Part shown: positions 49,788 to 59,026 of the stretch, piece by piece
Layout of the letters: each line of letters begins with the position of its first letter
Numbering within the stretch: the stretch's first letter is position 1
Source of the DNA: a virus
IMG/VR virus record: IMGVR_UViG_3300042518_000285
Coordinates: 1-64,000 of that record
Direction: 5' to 3' (one strand)
DNA length: 64,000 nucleotides
Notes under the pieces: model-generated
Databases searched by the model: none
Told to the model about the DNA's origin: nothing
What the model saw: the letters and a program-made list of their open reading frames with translations, nothing else
Position numbers and translations under genes: made by a program

Positions 49788-52641
49788 CTTTTAGCAACAC
49801 TGTTTCGCTGAAGTACTCCAGCTTGGACGTATCAAACCAAATAGCACTGACCGGTGCTTGCATGTTGGCAACAGTCCCTGCGGTCATACGCTTTTTCTTG
49901 ATGTCCACAAACGCCTTGCTCTTGCGATAAGGGATCAAGGACTCCTCAAAGTTCATGAACAGCTTGGCGCAGTCGTCTCGATAGACCTTTGTGACAACAA
50001 ACAATAGCTTGGTGTCTGGCTCATACCGGATGGTAAGTGCCCCGCGAGGTTCCCGAATTGGGCCAAATTCAACCCCCGTACGCTTGTCGCGGTTGCCGTT
50101 GATGACCAGAATCTCATGGAAGTGTCGCTGCAAAAACCCACCAAGGAAGTCATCTGCGTCCAGCATAAGCTCTTTGGTGCGGGTACGAGTCTCCTTGACC
50201 AAGTTAACGCCAAAGTCAAACACCGGCTTGATCGGTATGTCGTGCAAACCAAGTGTTTTGGCAATCGCCCCACCTGTTATGCTTATTGTGACCATAGCTG
50301 ACCAGTACCGTTCTGTGTTCGTGATACCAGCAGCCGCATCTACCTTGGCCTCAAACTCTTCTATCTTCTGCATGACCATCGGAAGTTGGCCTAGTACCGC
50401 CTTCGAATACGGCTCGATAGCATGCCCGTAGTTGGATAGCAGCTTGCCAAAATGATTTCTTGACCAGTGCGGATCGTTGTGCGTATCCGGCTTTACGTTG
50501 ATCTCCAAGATACGATTCAGTTCACCATCGGGAAAGCCCTTTATGTTCAGCAGCATGTCGGGCACTGACCGGTTGCTCGAAGTAACCAACCCACTAGAAA
50601 ACTTGGTGTGGTTTAGTCGTTCAGCGTTCTCGTGCCGACTCATCCGGTTCTTGCCCCGCCCAGAAGTCACGTCATAAATTTGTTGTGACATGTGATCCGG
50701 CTGCATGTTGGTGATCTCGTCCATCGTCACGCAAAGGTTTTGCAGGGTTCCGAACCGCTGCATCCGTGCGTTGTATGTATCTTTAGGCGATAGCATTAGC
50801 TCTTTGGGTCTGCCGTAGATACTGTTGATAGCGTGTAGGATGGTTGTCTTGCCCGAACCAGACTCACGGCTCATCAGGTTAACGAGAAACCCATCAAGTG
50901 CGCCCTTTGCAACGAATGGCATCAGCAACGTGCCAAACCCCATGAAGAAAGAAAAAGCTCTGCCTTCCATCCCCGGTCTGCCGTACGCGTTGATGACATC
51001 CTTCCAAACATGAAAGTCACCTTTGGGGGTGAACAACGGCACCAGTGGTAGGGTCGGTGCGGATGGGGGGCTGTAACTTACTCCTGTTGCTCTGATCTCT
51101 CGGTCGCCTACGATGATTGCAGACTGATCATCTACCCAACCAAACTGCTTATGCGCCTTCTCTGCTTGCATTGACATTTGCAACTCCTCTACCCATTTCG
51201 CCACGTACCACATGAGCGTGTCTTGCTGCTTGCTAAGCGCAGCGATGCCGTGTGATGCGATGATTTCTCTGAACTTATCTTTAGCTAGTGCCGATGCCAA
51301 GGGTATGATGAACTCGCGCACTCCATCTTTTGGCAGATGTAGGCGTAGCAGCAAGGTCTCACCCAAGTCGGGGTCGGTCATGCGCTTGACTACATAGAAG
51401 TCGTACGGATAAACAACTTCATCTATATCGTTACCATCTTTGTCTTTGGTGTGAACGAACACCCCGCCGTTCTTGCCACGGAAAAACGGGAACGGAAACT
51501 TCGGGATGACGTATTCTTTAAGTTCTTTAGTCTGCGCTTCGACACCAATGACGGTGCTTTGTTCTTCCGTAGCCTCGACGATCTCTCGCCCCAACTGAAT
51601 AGGCGACGTGATCTTTTGCTGGCATCCTTCGCAACCTGTGGGATTAAGTTTCTTAAAAGTCTCGCAGGTGTACGGACCTTTTGTCTCGTTTGCTTTCTTC
51701 TCGGTATGCTCGAACGAATACCCCGGATACCCCTTGCTGATAACATGTATTGCTTTGTCGCGGTCTATGCACTGCTGGGCAATAGATAGACCGGCTCTCC
51801 ACAACGGCTCCTCGATTGTGGCTTGGTTGTCGTAGATATTGACGATCTGTGCGCAGCCGTTACCCTCAACCGACTTGATCAGGATTGTCTTGAATCGTGA
51901 CTGACTCGCACCGATCAAAGCTAGGGTCGTTGCATCAAGTGGTCGCTTGCCAAACTCCTTGGCGACTGTTTCTAGTACAGCGTCCGATGGCTCTAGCAGT
52001 TCCTTTATGCGTTCGTTCGGAACCAGCGGTGCCAGATACAGAATCTCAACCGGTATCGGATTGGTCGGATCTTTCAGGTGATTGGTTTCAGGAACGCGCA
52101 ACACCCGCGCCGCATCTGCTGGCACGGCGTAGTCAATATCAAACTTGTGTGTGGTGCAAAGGCTCTTGAGCTGCTCGGCAAATGGCTTCCACTCCTCTTT
52201 GGTAAGAGGCTCTTCCAGAATCCAGTACACGTGCGCACCGCGCCCAGACCTAAGAATCGTCGGCTTCGGTAGCCCAGTGGCTTTGCAGAAGTTCTTGAGT
52301 GCTACCAACCCATCATCTAGCGTGGCGTAAGGCTTCCCCTCGCCACAATCAAGGTCTAAGAAAAACGACTTGAGCGCAATCGCGTTGGTTGCGTAGCGTC
52401 CGTTCTTGGTCGCACCGAACTTAGCCAGTGCAAAGAAAGAATTGAACCCGCCGTTTTGCAGATCGTCCGCTTGGCTGCTGAGAACGTCGATACTGTTCGC
52501 AAACCGCTGCCGAACAACGTCTTTGTACTTGTCCTCGCCGTCCTCTTGGACTAGCTCTTTTTTATTACCCCAGTTGCAGTAGTGCTCACCTTCTTCAAGA
52601 GGTGGTAACACCAATGCAAAAAATTCTTTGCGAGAGAGCAT
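49756..52641 (-). CDS. Primase-helicase (archaeo-eukaryotic-type primase plus DUF927-like helicase)
   Basis: 961 residues. The N-terminal primase domain has FFLDLDCGEG (about 92-101, the DxD metal site) and SGRGAHVYWIL (about 127-137). A Cys cluster follows (CETFKKLNPTGCEGCQQKI, about 323-341). The C-terminal helicase has Walker A SRESGSGKTT (about 590-600), Walker B LCVTMDE and a GLVTSSNR sensor segment. It combines RNA-primer synthesis and duplex unwinding in one chain, as in many phages, and forms the replisome with the polymerase at 57203. Confidence 0.85.
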   Translation of the reverse strand: MLSRKEFFALVLPPLEEGEHYCNWGNKKELVQEDGEDKYKDVVRQRFANSIDVLSSQADDLQNGGFNSFFALAKFGATKNGRYATNAIALKSFFLDLDCGEGKPYATLDDGLVALKNFCKATGLPKPTILRSGRGAHVYWILEEPLTKEEWKPFAEQLKSLCTTHKFDIDYAVPADAARVLRVPETNHLKDPTNPIPVEILYLAPLVPNERIKELLEPSDAVLETVAKEFGKRPLDATTLALIGASQSRFKTILIKSVEGNGCAQIVNIYDNQATIEEPLWRAGLSIAQQCIDRDKAIHVISKGYPGYSFEHTEKKANETKGPYTCETFKKLNPTGCEGCQQKITSPIQLGREIVEATEEQSTVIGVEAQTKELKEYVIPKFPFPFFRGKNGGVFVHTKDKDGNDIDEVVYPYDFYVVKRMTDPDLGETLLLRLHLPKDGVREFIIPLASALAKDKFREIIASHGIAALSKQQDTLMWYVAKWVEELQMSMQAEKAHKQFGWVDDQSAIIVGDREIRATGVSYSPPSAPTLPLVPLFTPKGDFHVWKDVINAYGRPGMEGRAFSFFMGFGTLLMPFVAKGALDGFLVNLMSRESGSGKTTILHAINSIYGRPKELMLSPKDTYNARMQRFGTLQNLCVTMDEITNMQPDHMSQQIYDVTSGRGKNRMSRHENAERLNHTKFSSGLVTSSNRSVPDMLLNIKGFPDGELNRILEINVKPDTHNDPHWSRNHFGKLLSNYGHAIEPYSKAVLGQLPMVMQKIEEFEAKVDAAAGITNTERYWSAMVTISITGGAIAKTLGLHDIPIKPVFDFGVNLVKETRTRTKELMLDADDFLGGFLQRHFHEILVINGNRDKRTGVEFGPIREPRGALTIRYEPDTKLLFVVTKVYRDDCAKLFMNFEESLIPYRKSKAFVDIKKKRMTAGTVANMQAPVSAIWFDTSKLEYFSETVLLKDEDTGTATID

Positions 52642-52665
52642 AACCGTCCTTAACGAACCGTCAAA

Positions 52666-52700
52666 AGAGGATGGGCAGGGGCGTGACGGTAACGCCCTCT
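52666..52700 (-). promoter_or_regulatory. Two-tier hairpin in the leader of the primase-helicase gene
   Basis: On the minus strand, outer stem AGAGG/CCTCT and inner stem GGCGT/ACGCC, followed by TTTTG. It lies in the 89-bp gap between the HTH gene (ends 52731) and the primase-helicase start at 52641. It could be a weak terminator or attenuator that lowers helicase expression relative to the upstream genes. Confidence 0.4.
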
Positions 52701-52730
52701 TCGGTAGCTAACCTAGCCCCCCTACAACTG

Positions 52731-52982
52731 TTAAGCTAACTTTTCAATTAGCTTATTCATGCGGTCAACGTGTTTGCCGGAGACAACCGCTTTACCTTTG
52801 AACCACTTGTAAACGGTCATTCGGCTGACCTTAAAGAAGTCGGCAACATCTGTAACAGGAATGTCGTCTCGTAAACAAATCTGTGCCAGTTGTACGCCGA
52901 GCAGTTTCTGGTCAGCCCTCCGAATCTCTTCCACGGTTAGTAGTGAGTATCCGGTCGGCATATTAGTCATCCCACTCGTCAA
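52731..52982 (-). CDS. Helix-turn-helix DNA-binding protein, 83 residues
   Basis: The HTH is at about 47-68: PVTDVADFFKVSRMTVYKWF, with the typical turn and YKWFKG recognition helix. Overlaps the ssDNA-binding-like gene by 20 bp. A candidate regulator of the early region or of the dispersed palindromes, or a replication accessory protein. Confidence 0.75.
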   Translation of the reverse strand: MTSGMTNMPTGYSLLTVEEIRRADQKLLGVQLAQICLRDDIPVTDVADFFKVSRMTVYKWFKGKAVVSGKHVDRMNKLIEKLA

Positions 52983-53862
52983 GGATTTTGGATAAGTCTT
53001 TCTTCTCCGCTGGTGCTTCCTCCTTCTTTGCGGTGCGCTTCACGGGTTCTTCGACTTCTTCTACTTCTACGGCGGCAACTTCTTTCTTTGGCTTAACCGT
53101 TTCAAATTCCAAAGCGTTGGCTTCTGCTACCTTCACACCATCAGTTTCAGCAACGGTCATGGTGATGGCACGTTTCGCAGCAGCCGATTTACCCTGATCG
53201 ATTGCAGCCGCATGCTCGTTGGAATCCAGAACACGTACTGGCTTGAATGTCAGTTTCGGTGTGGCGCTGCTAGTATCAAAGCGCATCTCGGTGACAACCG
53301 CTGTAATGGGTACACCCTTGCTACCAATCATCTTGGCGTACGTCTGCAAAGGCCACTTACCAGCTTCGCCAGCACCAAAGATAGACGCAGCAGGTAAGGT
53401 TAACTGGAAGATGTCACCCTTAACGTCATTGGCTAATACGACAGCCAAGCGTTGACTGTAACGGCAAGCACGGCTTTCACCCTGTCCCGAGCCTCTAATG
53501 TTTTGTGGGCAGTCGAGGCATCGCTTGGACTGTGGTTCTTTGACTTTTGCGTCTGGCATTTCTCCATCCGCTGACCAGCAGTCGGGAGCAGTAACCTCGC
53601 CACCTTCTGAGTATTGCTTTGCATAAAACGTCCTTGATACTTTCTCTGCCGCTGCGACGATTACAACATTCATCGAACGGTCTTCGTTCTTGGCTACTTC
53701 CTTACCATTCACCATCATGCGCCATACGCCGCCCTTGATGGAAATACGTTTTGATTCTCCGCCACCGCCCCCACCCATCAGGGCTTTAGTGGTTGCATCT
53801 AGCTCCGCATCTTTTAGGTAAGAGGGAAGACCTTGATCCAGCACTGCGAGTTCGTTACTCAT
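52963..53862 (-). CDS. Putative single-stranded DNA-binding protein
   Basis: 299 residues. Central Cys motif: C at WSADGEMPD (about 92), then CLDCPQN (about 113-116) and ACRYSQRLAVVLAND (about 132), consistent with a zinc-stabilised OB-type fold. The C-terminus is a flexible Lys/Glu tail ending KILDEWDD. An acidic tip of this kind is the hallmark by which phage SSBs (T7 gp2.5, SSB) recruit replisome proteins. Located in the replication operon. The fold cannot be confirmed by eye. Confidence 0.62.
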   Translation of the reverse strand: MSNELAVLDQGLPSYLKDAELDATTKALMGGGGGGESKRISIKGGVWRMMVNGKEVAKNEDRSMNVVIVAAAEKVSRTFYAKQYSEGGEVTAPDCWSADGEMPDAKVKEPQSKRCLDCPQNIRGSGQGESRACRYSQRLAVVLANDVKGDIFQLTLPAASIFGAGEAGKWPLQTYAKMIGSKGVPITAVVTEMRFDTSSATPKLTFKPVRVLDSNEHAAAIDQGKSAAAKRAITMTVAETDGVKVAEANALEFETVKPKKEVAAVEVEEVEEPVKRTAKKEEAPAEKKDLSKILDEWDD

Positions 53863-53871
53863 TGCACTCTC

Positions 53872-54255
53872 CTAGCGTTTAACGATAACAATAGTTTGTG
53901 TCACATCCGCGTTCAGCCCCGGCGGATGCACATCGGGGTTTTCTTCAAGGTACTGCTGCATGTTGGCTGTGTTGATGCGTTGGTAAAGCAAAGACATAAC
54001 GTCTTTCTCTTTGATGAACTTATAGAACGCATCCCAGTCCGTAGGCCAGAATCGTTTATTAGTCCTTCGAGAGATGGTGCCGTGCTGAGTGCGTATAGTT
54101 GCAGCCCCTTGCTCTTTGCAAATCTCAAGCAACTGATGAGCGACTAACTCTAACTGCTCTTCTAGTTCACGATCTTGCTTTGCAAGTTCTTTACGCTTCT
54201 CACGGATTTTGACATAGACTTTTGCAAGCCTATCAGCATTAACTGTTTCTGACAT
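53872..54255 (-). CDS. Conserved phage helical protein, 127 residues, Gam-like candidate
   Basis: ADRLAKVYVKIREKRKELAKQ and a coiled coil (about 7-50), then AATIRTQHGTISRRTNKRFW and NMQQYLEENPDVHPPGLN. I recognise the pattern from many phages; its function is unknown. The coiled coil followed by a small domain is reminiscent of Gam nuclease-inhibitor proteins but not diagnostic. It has its own promoter at 54286-54314. Confidence 0.72.
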   Translation of the reverse strand: MSETVNADRLAKVYVKIREKRKELAKQDRELEEQLELVAHQLLEICKEQGAATIRTQHGTISRRTNKRFWPTDWDAFYKFIKEKDVMSLLYQRINTANMQQYLEENPDVHPPGLNADVTQTIVIVKR

Positions 54256-54285
54256 CGCACTCTCCTTTTTATGAACTGCTGACTA

Positions 54286-54314
54286 ATTATGGGCACCGCA
54301 GTTTACATTGTCAA
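54286..54314 (-). promoter_or_regulatory. Strong sigma70 promoter for the SSB/primase unit
   Basis: Minus strand TTGACA (54314-54309), a 17-bp spacer and CATAAT (54291-54286), one mismatch in total. The -35 overlaps the stop codon of the SNF2 helicase gene. Transcription should begin near 54279 and include 53872-49539. Confidence 0.8.
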
Positions 54315-55873
54315 GTATCTTCAACCACATTTTTATAAAGATCGATGAGTCGTGAATGAATATCAACTTTCTCTGACAACATCTTGTAGATACGATGCTC
54401 GACTGGGCTGCCTTGCAGATGCACAACCGTACATGGGTTGCGTTGCCCAGCGCGATGCACTCGTGCATTAGCTTGTAGGTAAGTTTCAATAGATGTAATC
54501 GGACCCCACCAGACAACGACGTTTGCAGCATGAAGTGTTACACCGTGCGCAGCAGCTTGTGGTTGAATGACTAACACGTGTGGGCTGTCTGTCGTTTGAA
54601 AGTTGGCAAATATTTCCGTGCGTTTAGTTGCACTGATGCCGCCATGAATTACCTCAGTGCTAATTCCGTTTGACTTTAACTCTTCGGCAATTATGTCAAT
54701 GGCATGTTTGAACGGCGCAAACACAATGACCTTGTGGCTTGCCTCTTCTATAACTTCCAGCAGCGCGTTCAGGCGACTCTTGGCATCAAACGCCACCACC
54801 TCTCCAGTATCGGCATACACTGCACCGCACGACAGTTGTAATAACTTGTTGAGATTTGCCGCTGCATTGACAGTCGTGATCTCTTCTCCTGCGGCGACCG
54901 TCATCATGTCTCTTCGGATCAGCTCGTAGAATTTCTTTTGTTGCGCCGACAGCGGAACATCTCTGGTTACGTACGTCATGTCGGGTAAGTCAAGGCACTC
55001 TTCTTTTGTGAATCGTATGGCTGGCTGCAACACATCGTGGACTAGCTTTTCTGATTGCGGCTTGGGTATCCACTTAAACTGTGTAATGCGTTGCATTACC
55101 ATGTCGCGGAACGCGCCATAGAACTTAGGTACTCCGCTCGGGTTTATTAATTTCGCAAGGCCGTACGCATCGGTGGGCGATTGCGACGCAGGGGTTCCGG
55201 TCAGCATCCATACCCAGCTTGTAGGTTTGATCAGCCCGGCTAGGGTCTTCCAACGCTTTGTCTGAACATTTTTGTAGGCGTTAGCTTCATCCACCACAAT
55301 TAAATCAAAGTTGGCTTTCTCAACTTCTTCCTTGACGATCTCTAGCCCGTCGTAGTTGATGATCACAAACTCTGCGGAACTGTTTATCGCTTCAACTCGT
55401 TTCTCTTTGTTGTAGCTGTGGGCGATAGCACATGTCCTGTGCATGGCGAACCGGAATAAGTCCGTCTCCCACGCTGGCTGCATGATGGACAGGGGACACA
55501 ACACCAACACCCGCTTGATGACACCCTTGTTCAGTAAGTAGTCCGCTGCCCAGATAACGCTCGATGTCTTACCAGTACCCTGCTCGTTGAAACAGAACGC
55601 TCGTTTGTGCAGGGTTAGGAATGATGCGGTTTCTTTCTGGTGGTCGAACGGGCGGTACAGTCCGGGCCAGTCATACTGATTTTTGATTGGGGACGGTACG
55701 TTCTTGATCCGCAGATTCTTCAGTACCTGAGCTTCTTCAAGCCCCCACTTCACCAGCACTTCGCCGGTATCTAGCACCTTGGCTTTTGGTATGACGGTTG
55801 TGATGCGGTTAGGTTCTTTAACGCGCAGCAGCAATGCCCTGTTGTCGATGATTTGCACTCTATCTCCAGACAC
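54311..55873 (-). CDS. SNF2/SF2-family DNA helicase
   Basis: 520 residues: motif I FNEQGTGKTSS (about 94-104), motif II VVDEANAYKN (about 192-201), motif III MLTGTPASQSP (about 220-230), and motif VI QANARVHRAGQRN (about 479-491). The arginine-rich HRAGQ is typical of SNF2-like enzymes. It likely translocates on DNA during replication or recombination. The upstream gap 55874-55932 holds a small AAGTGG/CCACTT hairpin. Confidence 0.9.
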   Translation of the reverse strand: MSGDRVQIIDNRALLLRVKEPNRITTVIPKAKVLDTGEVLVKWGLEEAQVLKNLRIKNVPSPIKNQYDWPGLYRPFDHQKETASFLTLHKRAFCFNEQGTGKTSSVIWAADYLLNKGVIKRVLVLCPLSIMQPAWETDLFRFAMHRTCAIAHSYNKEKRVEAINSSAEFVIINYDGLEIVKEEVEKANFDLIVVDEANAYKNVQTKRWKTLAGLIKPTSWVWMLTGTPASQSPTDAYGLAKLINPSGVPKFYGAFRDMVMQRITQFKWIPKPQSEKLVHDVLQPAIRFTKEECLDLPDMTYVTRDVPLSAQQKKFYELIRRDMMTVAAGEEITTVNAAANLNKLLQLSCGAVYADTGEVVAFDAKSRLNALLEVIEEASHKVIVFAPFKHAIDIIAEELKSNGISTEVIHGGISATKRTEIFANFQTTDSPHVLVIQPQAAAHGVTLHAANVVVWWGPITSIETYLQANARVHRAGQRNPCTVVHLQGSPVEHRIYKMLSEKVDIHSRLIDLYKNVVEDT

Positions 55874-55932
55874 TGATAGGCCGAAAGTGGTATTCCCACT
55901 TGCAGCCTATAAAAAATTACTTTGTAAACTAC

Positions 55933-56229
55933 TTACTTCTTTGCTTCGCGCTTGCTCTTCTCGGAAACTAGGTTCCCTTGGCTATCACGGCGAAACGATC
56001 TGTTTGCTGTTTTTGATTCTACACGGACTCCATCCTTTGTGGAACCCCCTTTATCGATGGCTTTGCGGTGGGCTACATCCTTACCATCGCCCTTACTAAC
56101 CTTGCCATCTTTCAACAACTTCCTACGTGCAGCGTTACGTTCGACCCGATTGTTCTTTTGCTCTTCGGTTCCTTGGTAATTGGCGTATTCACGTTTGTAG
56201 TTGCGATCTTCCTTATTCTTATAAGGCAT
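55933..56229 (-). CDS. Small, highly basic protein, 98 residues
   Basis: Lys/Arg/Asn/Gly-rich (MPYKNKEDRNYKREYANYQG then EEQKNNRVERNAARRKLLKDG). Basic phage proteins of this kind contain a YQGTxEQxxxRxxRNxARR pattern that I have seen before. Function unknown; probably nucleic-acid binding. Eleven-base overlap with the upstream gene. Confidence 0.7.
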   Translation of the reverse strand: MPYKNKEDRNYKREYANYQGTEEQKNNRVERNAARRKLLKDGKVSKGDGKDVAHRKAIDKGGSTKDGVRVESKTANRSFRRDSQGNLVSEKSKREAKK

Positions 56230-56539
56230 CTTGCGCTCCCCACTTGATTATGCTTGCAACCTTCTCGGCCTCAAGTATTAGCTTCATGGCGTGTAGCAAC
56301 TCGCTACGTTCTACCCCACCAAAGATTTCAACATCCACAGCCGTTACGTCCTCGACTTTGATGTATTGATTATCCTTCCAACGCTGCTTTATGTACAGAT
56401 TTATGGTGGCACCACCTGCGTCCTCTAGACTGAGTACCGTTCTTGCGCTGTTACCACTGTCCTGATCACTTGTGTAACCAACATCCATAAAAGCAGGGGG
56501 ATCATCTGAGTCTGACAGCCGGATAACTAGATCGTTCAT
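56219..56539 (-). CDS. Hypothetical protein, 106 residues
   Basis: Acidic N-terminus (MNDLVIRLSDSDDPPAFMD) and a beta-rich middle (GATINLYIKQRWKDNQYIKVED), then a helical end. ATGA overlap with the nuclease gene upstream. No domain recognised. Confidence 0.68.
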   Translation of the reverse strand: MNDLVIRLSDSDDPPAFMDVGYTSDQDSGNSARTVLSLEDAGGATINLYIKQRWKDNQYIKVEDVTAVDVEIFGGVERSELLHAMKLILEAEKVASIIKWGAQDAL

Positions 56540-57216
56540 CGGTATTCTCCTTTGCCATTATGAATACAATCCTTGACGGGGCACCACTGCCCACACGTGA
56601 AGTTTGGGCGCGGGTTCCATACCCCCAGCTCCACCGCTTTTTCCAATCTGTTAACGTCTTCTATCCACTTCGTCCAGTACATACCGGCGCTGTCTTTCTG
56701 GTACTCGGTGGTCACGAAGTCGTTTGCCACCACGAACAACAGCCCTGCCTTGATCTTTTTTACCTGCGGGAAATGTTTAAATAAAGCTAACGACAGAATC
56801 TCCAACTGCTTGGTGTCGGCGTACTTGGCGGACTTGCTTGTTTTGTAATCCACCACGTAGGCTTTGTCCCCCCGCAGCACGATCAAGTCAGCGATCCCTC
56901 TCCACCAAACATCTTTTGCACCGAACTTGCAGGGTTGCAGATCCCTAGTCAAACCAAGGCGTTGTTCGCAAAGCTTGTCCCCATCCATTGCTCGGATGCG
57001 CTCCAGCGGGGCAAGCAAGGTGCTGTACTTTGGTGGGATGGGGGTGCCATCTCTAATGTAGTCCTCGGCTGCTTTGTGTACGTCCAAACCAAATCTCAGA
57101 TGTTCCTGCGGCGGCTCGACGACATCCTTCTTTACCTTGAGTCGGTAATACTTGTGTGGACAAAGCTTGAACATATCAAGCGACGAGTAAGACCAAGCAA
57201 CTTTAGACTGCGCCAT
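56536..57216 (-). CDS. PD-(D/E)XK nuclease with Cys cluster (Cas4/RecB-like)
   Basis: 226 residues from ATG 57216 (MAQSKVAWSYSSLDMF), which has a GGAG site; an in-frame start 24 bp upstream is rejected. Nuclease core: D110 (RGIADLIVL), D123-x-K125 (VVDYKTSKS) and Q137. Four cysteines in Cas4/AddB style, C19 near the N-terminus and C208-x3-C212-x4-C217 at the end, suggest a 4Fe-4S cluster. Probably a 5'-3' exonuclease in phage recombination or host-DNA breakdown. Overlaps the polymerase end by 14 bp. Confidence 0.85.
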   Translation of the reverse strand: MAQSKVAWSYSSLDMFKLCPHKYYRLKVKKDVVEPPQEHLRFGLDVHKAAEDYIRDGTPIPPKYSTLLAPLERIRAMDGDKLCEQRLGLTRDLQPCKFGAKDVWWRGIADLIVLRGDKAYVVDYKTSKSAKYADTKQLEILSLALFKHFPQVKKIKAGLLFVVANDFVTTEYQKDSAGMYWTKWIEDVNRLEKAVELGVWNPRPNFTCGQWCPVKDCIHNGKGEYR

Positions 57217-59026
57217 AGTTATCTCCAACCCCAGCTTCACAGTTCAACGGAAGAGTAGCCGCCCAATCTGGACGCCACTGCATACAAGTTTCCACGTATT
57301 TTTTAGCATCACGAGCCTCTTCCAACGGAGCGATACACGCCACAGCATCATGCACGGTGAGCACCACTTTGTACTGCTTGGCGATCTTGATCATCTGCTC
57401 TGCAATTACACATCTAGCAACAGCTTGGCAGATGTTCTCAACCACCTTACCACCATAAATTTTCACGAGTCCCTTGCGGGTCTTGTATTGGAACTGCTCT
57501 TTACCCTCGGGGTCATATATACGCTCAAGCCCGTCGTACCGCTGCCACAACCCACTAGGTAGCAGGAACCCTCGCTCAGTCGGGTCGAACGTAACCGCAT
57601 CCACCGCGCCGAACGGCGCTGCATTACCACTGATGATGGCACCCAAACATGTATGTGCTTGCCGCCACAACGCTGGAATCTTGGCGTAGGTCTGGCGATA
57701 CACTGCGATGATCCGCTTACATTCCTCCAGCGGGATGTCCACGCCAAATATTTTTAATTGCGCTTGGAACTTCTCAGCACCCATGCCGTAGCCAGCACCA
57801 AGAATCGTGGTCTTCCCCACGAACCGTTCGTCTGCACTAATGCTCTCAACTTCTTTGCCGTAGATAGCGGACGCCATGATCTTGTACACGTCCTCGCCCT
57901 TGTCGAACGCCTCGACCAAATCATCCTGCCCTGCCAGCCACGCAACTGTCCGCGCTTCGATCTGCGATGAGTCCGAGTCAATAATGACGTGCCCTTCCGG
58001 TGGCTTGATCGATGACTTCAACTTACCTGCGTTCTGCCCTCGGCTTGGCAGGTTCTGTAGGTTGATCTTGTCATCCCCACCCCAACGCCCAGTATGTGCG
58101 GCGTAGTACTTGATGGGTACGGGCAGCTTGCCGCGATTGGAAATATCGATAAACCGTTGAGTGCGAGTCTCTTCCAAAGTTGTTTTCGTACCAAGCCGCG
58201 CAGCCACTAGCGCTTGTACACGTGGGTCAGGATGCTTTGCCAACTCCTTGAAGTCTTCATCAGTCTTGGCAAACGCCCACGCTTCCTTGCCCGTCCGCGC
58301 ACTTATCTTGCGAGGTGGGTCAACCCCCAGACTGATAAGCAGTTCTGCAAACTTGTCGTTGGACATCAACGTATCTTTGTCTGATGCCGCCGCTGCCAGA
58401 AGCTTTTCTTTCTTGGTCTTAACGTCTATAAGATGCTGCTCCAACATAGCCGTATCCAACTCCAGCTCTGGTTCTACAAACATCTTTAGCGTTGTGTCGA
58501 TAACCTTAAGTTCTTTCTTAGGAAAAGACTTCATCAGAATACTAAATAAGGTGTGCGTCAAATCCACGTCGTTGCGACAGTACGCACCGTACTGCGCCAA
58601 CTCTTCTTCCGTGAAATCCACCCTGCGCTTACCCAGCGCGTTGATAACCTCGTCTCCCTTAGCACCGATCTGATAGCGTTCTACCAACGCTTTCAAGCTA
58701 CCTCCGGCATCCACGCCGTGCAGTGCGCGTGACATACAGAGCGTATCGAACCAGCCTTTGGGGGTGACGCCAAAGTGCCACGACAGAATGGCTCCATCAA
58801 ACATCGTGTTGTGTGCCAACACAAATGAGTTAGCCCAGTCGTACTGACGCAGATGCTTCCTGAGTTCGTCTTTAGTTCCAGAGAACCATGACGTTTCCTC
58901 GTCGTCAACCTTGATACCTACACCGATAACTTCAAATTTATCGTCACGTACGTATTCTTCGGTGGTCAATTTGGATAGGGAAAACTCTTTGTCGTAGTAC
59001 GTTTCAAAGTCTACGGTGAGTATCAT
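57203..59026 (-). CDS. Family A DNA polymerase with 3'-5' exonuclease
   Basis: 607 residues, no 5'-3' nuclease domain. Proofreading domain: D6-F-E8 (VDFETYY), HNTMFDGAILS and YCRNDVDLT. Polymerase motif A is DSDSSQIEARTVAWLAGQ. Motif B is RFVGKTTILGAGYG, where the residue equivalent to E. coli Phe762 is Leu409. Motif C is LTVHDAVACI, with Ala where Glu is usual (HDE). It overlaps the upstream 340-residue gene by four bases. Main replicative polymerase. Confidence 0.93.
   Translation of the reverse strand: MILTVDFETYYDKEFSLSKLTTEEYVRDDKFEVIGVGIKVDDEETSWFSGTKDELRKHLRQYDWANSFVLAHNTMFDGAILSWHFGVTPKGWFDTLCMSRALHGVDAGGSLKALVERYQIGAKGDEVINALGKRRVDFTEEELAQYGAYCRNDVDLTHTLFSILMKSFPKKELKVIDTTLKMFVEPELELDTAMLEQHLIDVKTKKEKLLAAAASDKDTLMSNDKFAELLISLGVDPPRKISARTGKEAWAFAKTDEDFKELAKHPDPRVQALVAARLGTKTTLEETRTQRFIDISNRGKLPVPIKYYAAHTGRWGGDDKINLQNLPSRGQNAGKLKSSIKPPEGHVIIDSDSSQIEARTVAWLAGQDDLVEAFDKGEDVYKIMASAIYGKEVESISADERFVGKTTILGAGYGMGAEKFQAQLKIFGVDIPLEECKRIIAVYRQTYAKIPALWRQAHTCLGAIISGNAAPFGAVDAVTFDPTERGFLLPSGLWQRYDGLERIYDPEGKEQFQYKTRKGLVKIYGGKVVENICQAVARCVIAEQMIKIAKQYKVVLTVHDAVACIAPLEEARDAKKYVETCMQWRPDWAATLPLNCEAGVGDNYGAV

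Noticed and set aside
55874-55932. AAGTGG/CCACTT hairpin as a terminator upstream of the SNF2 helicase gene.
   Set aside because: No T-run follows on the minus strand, so it is at most a weak regulatory stem.
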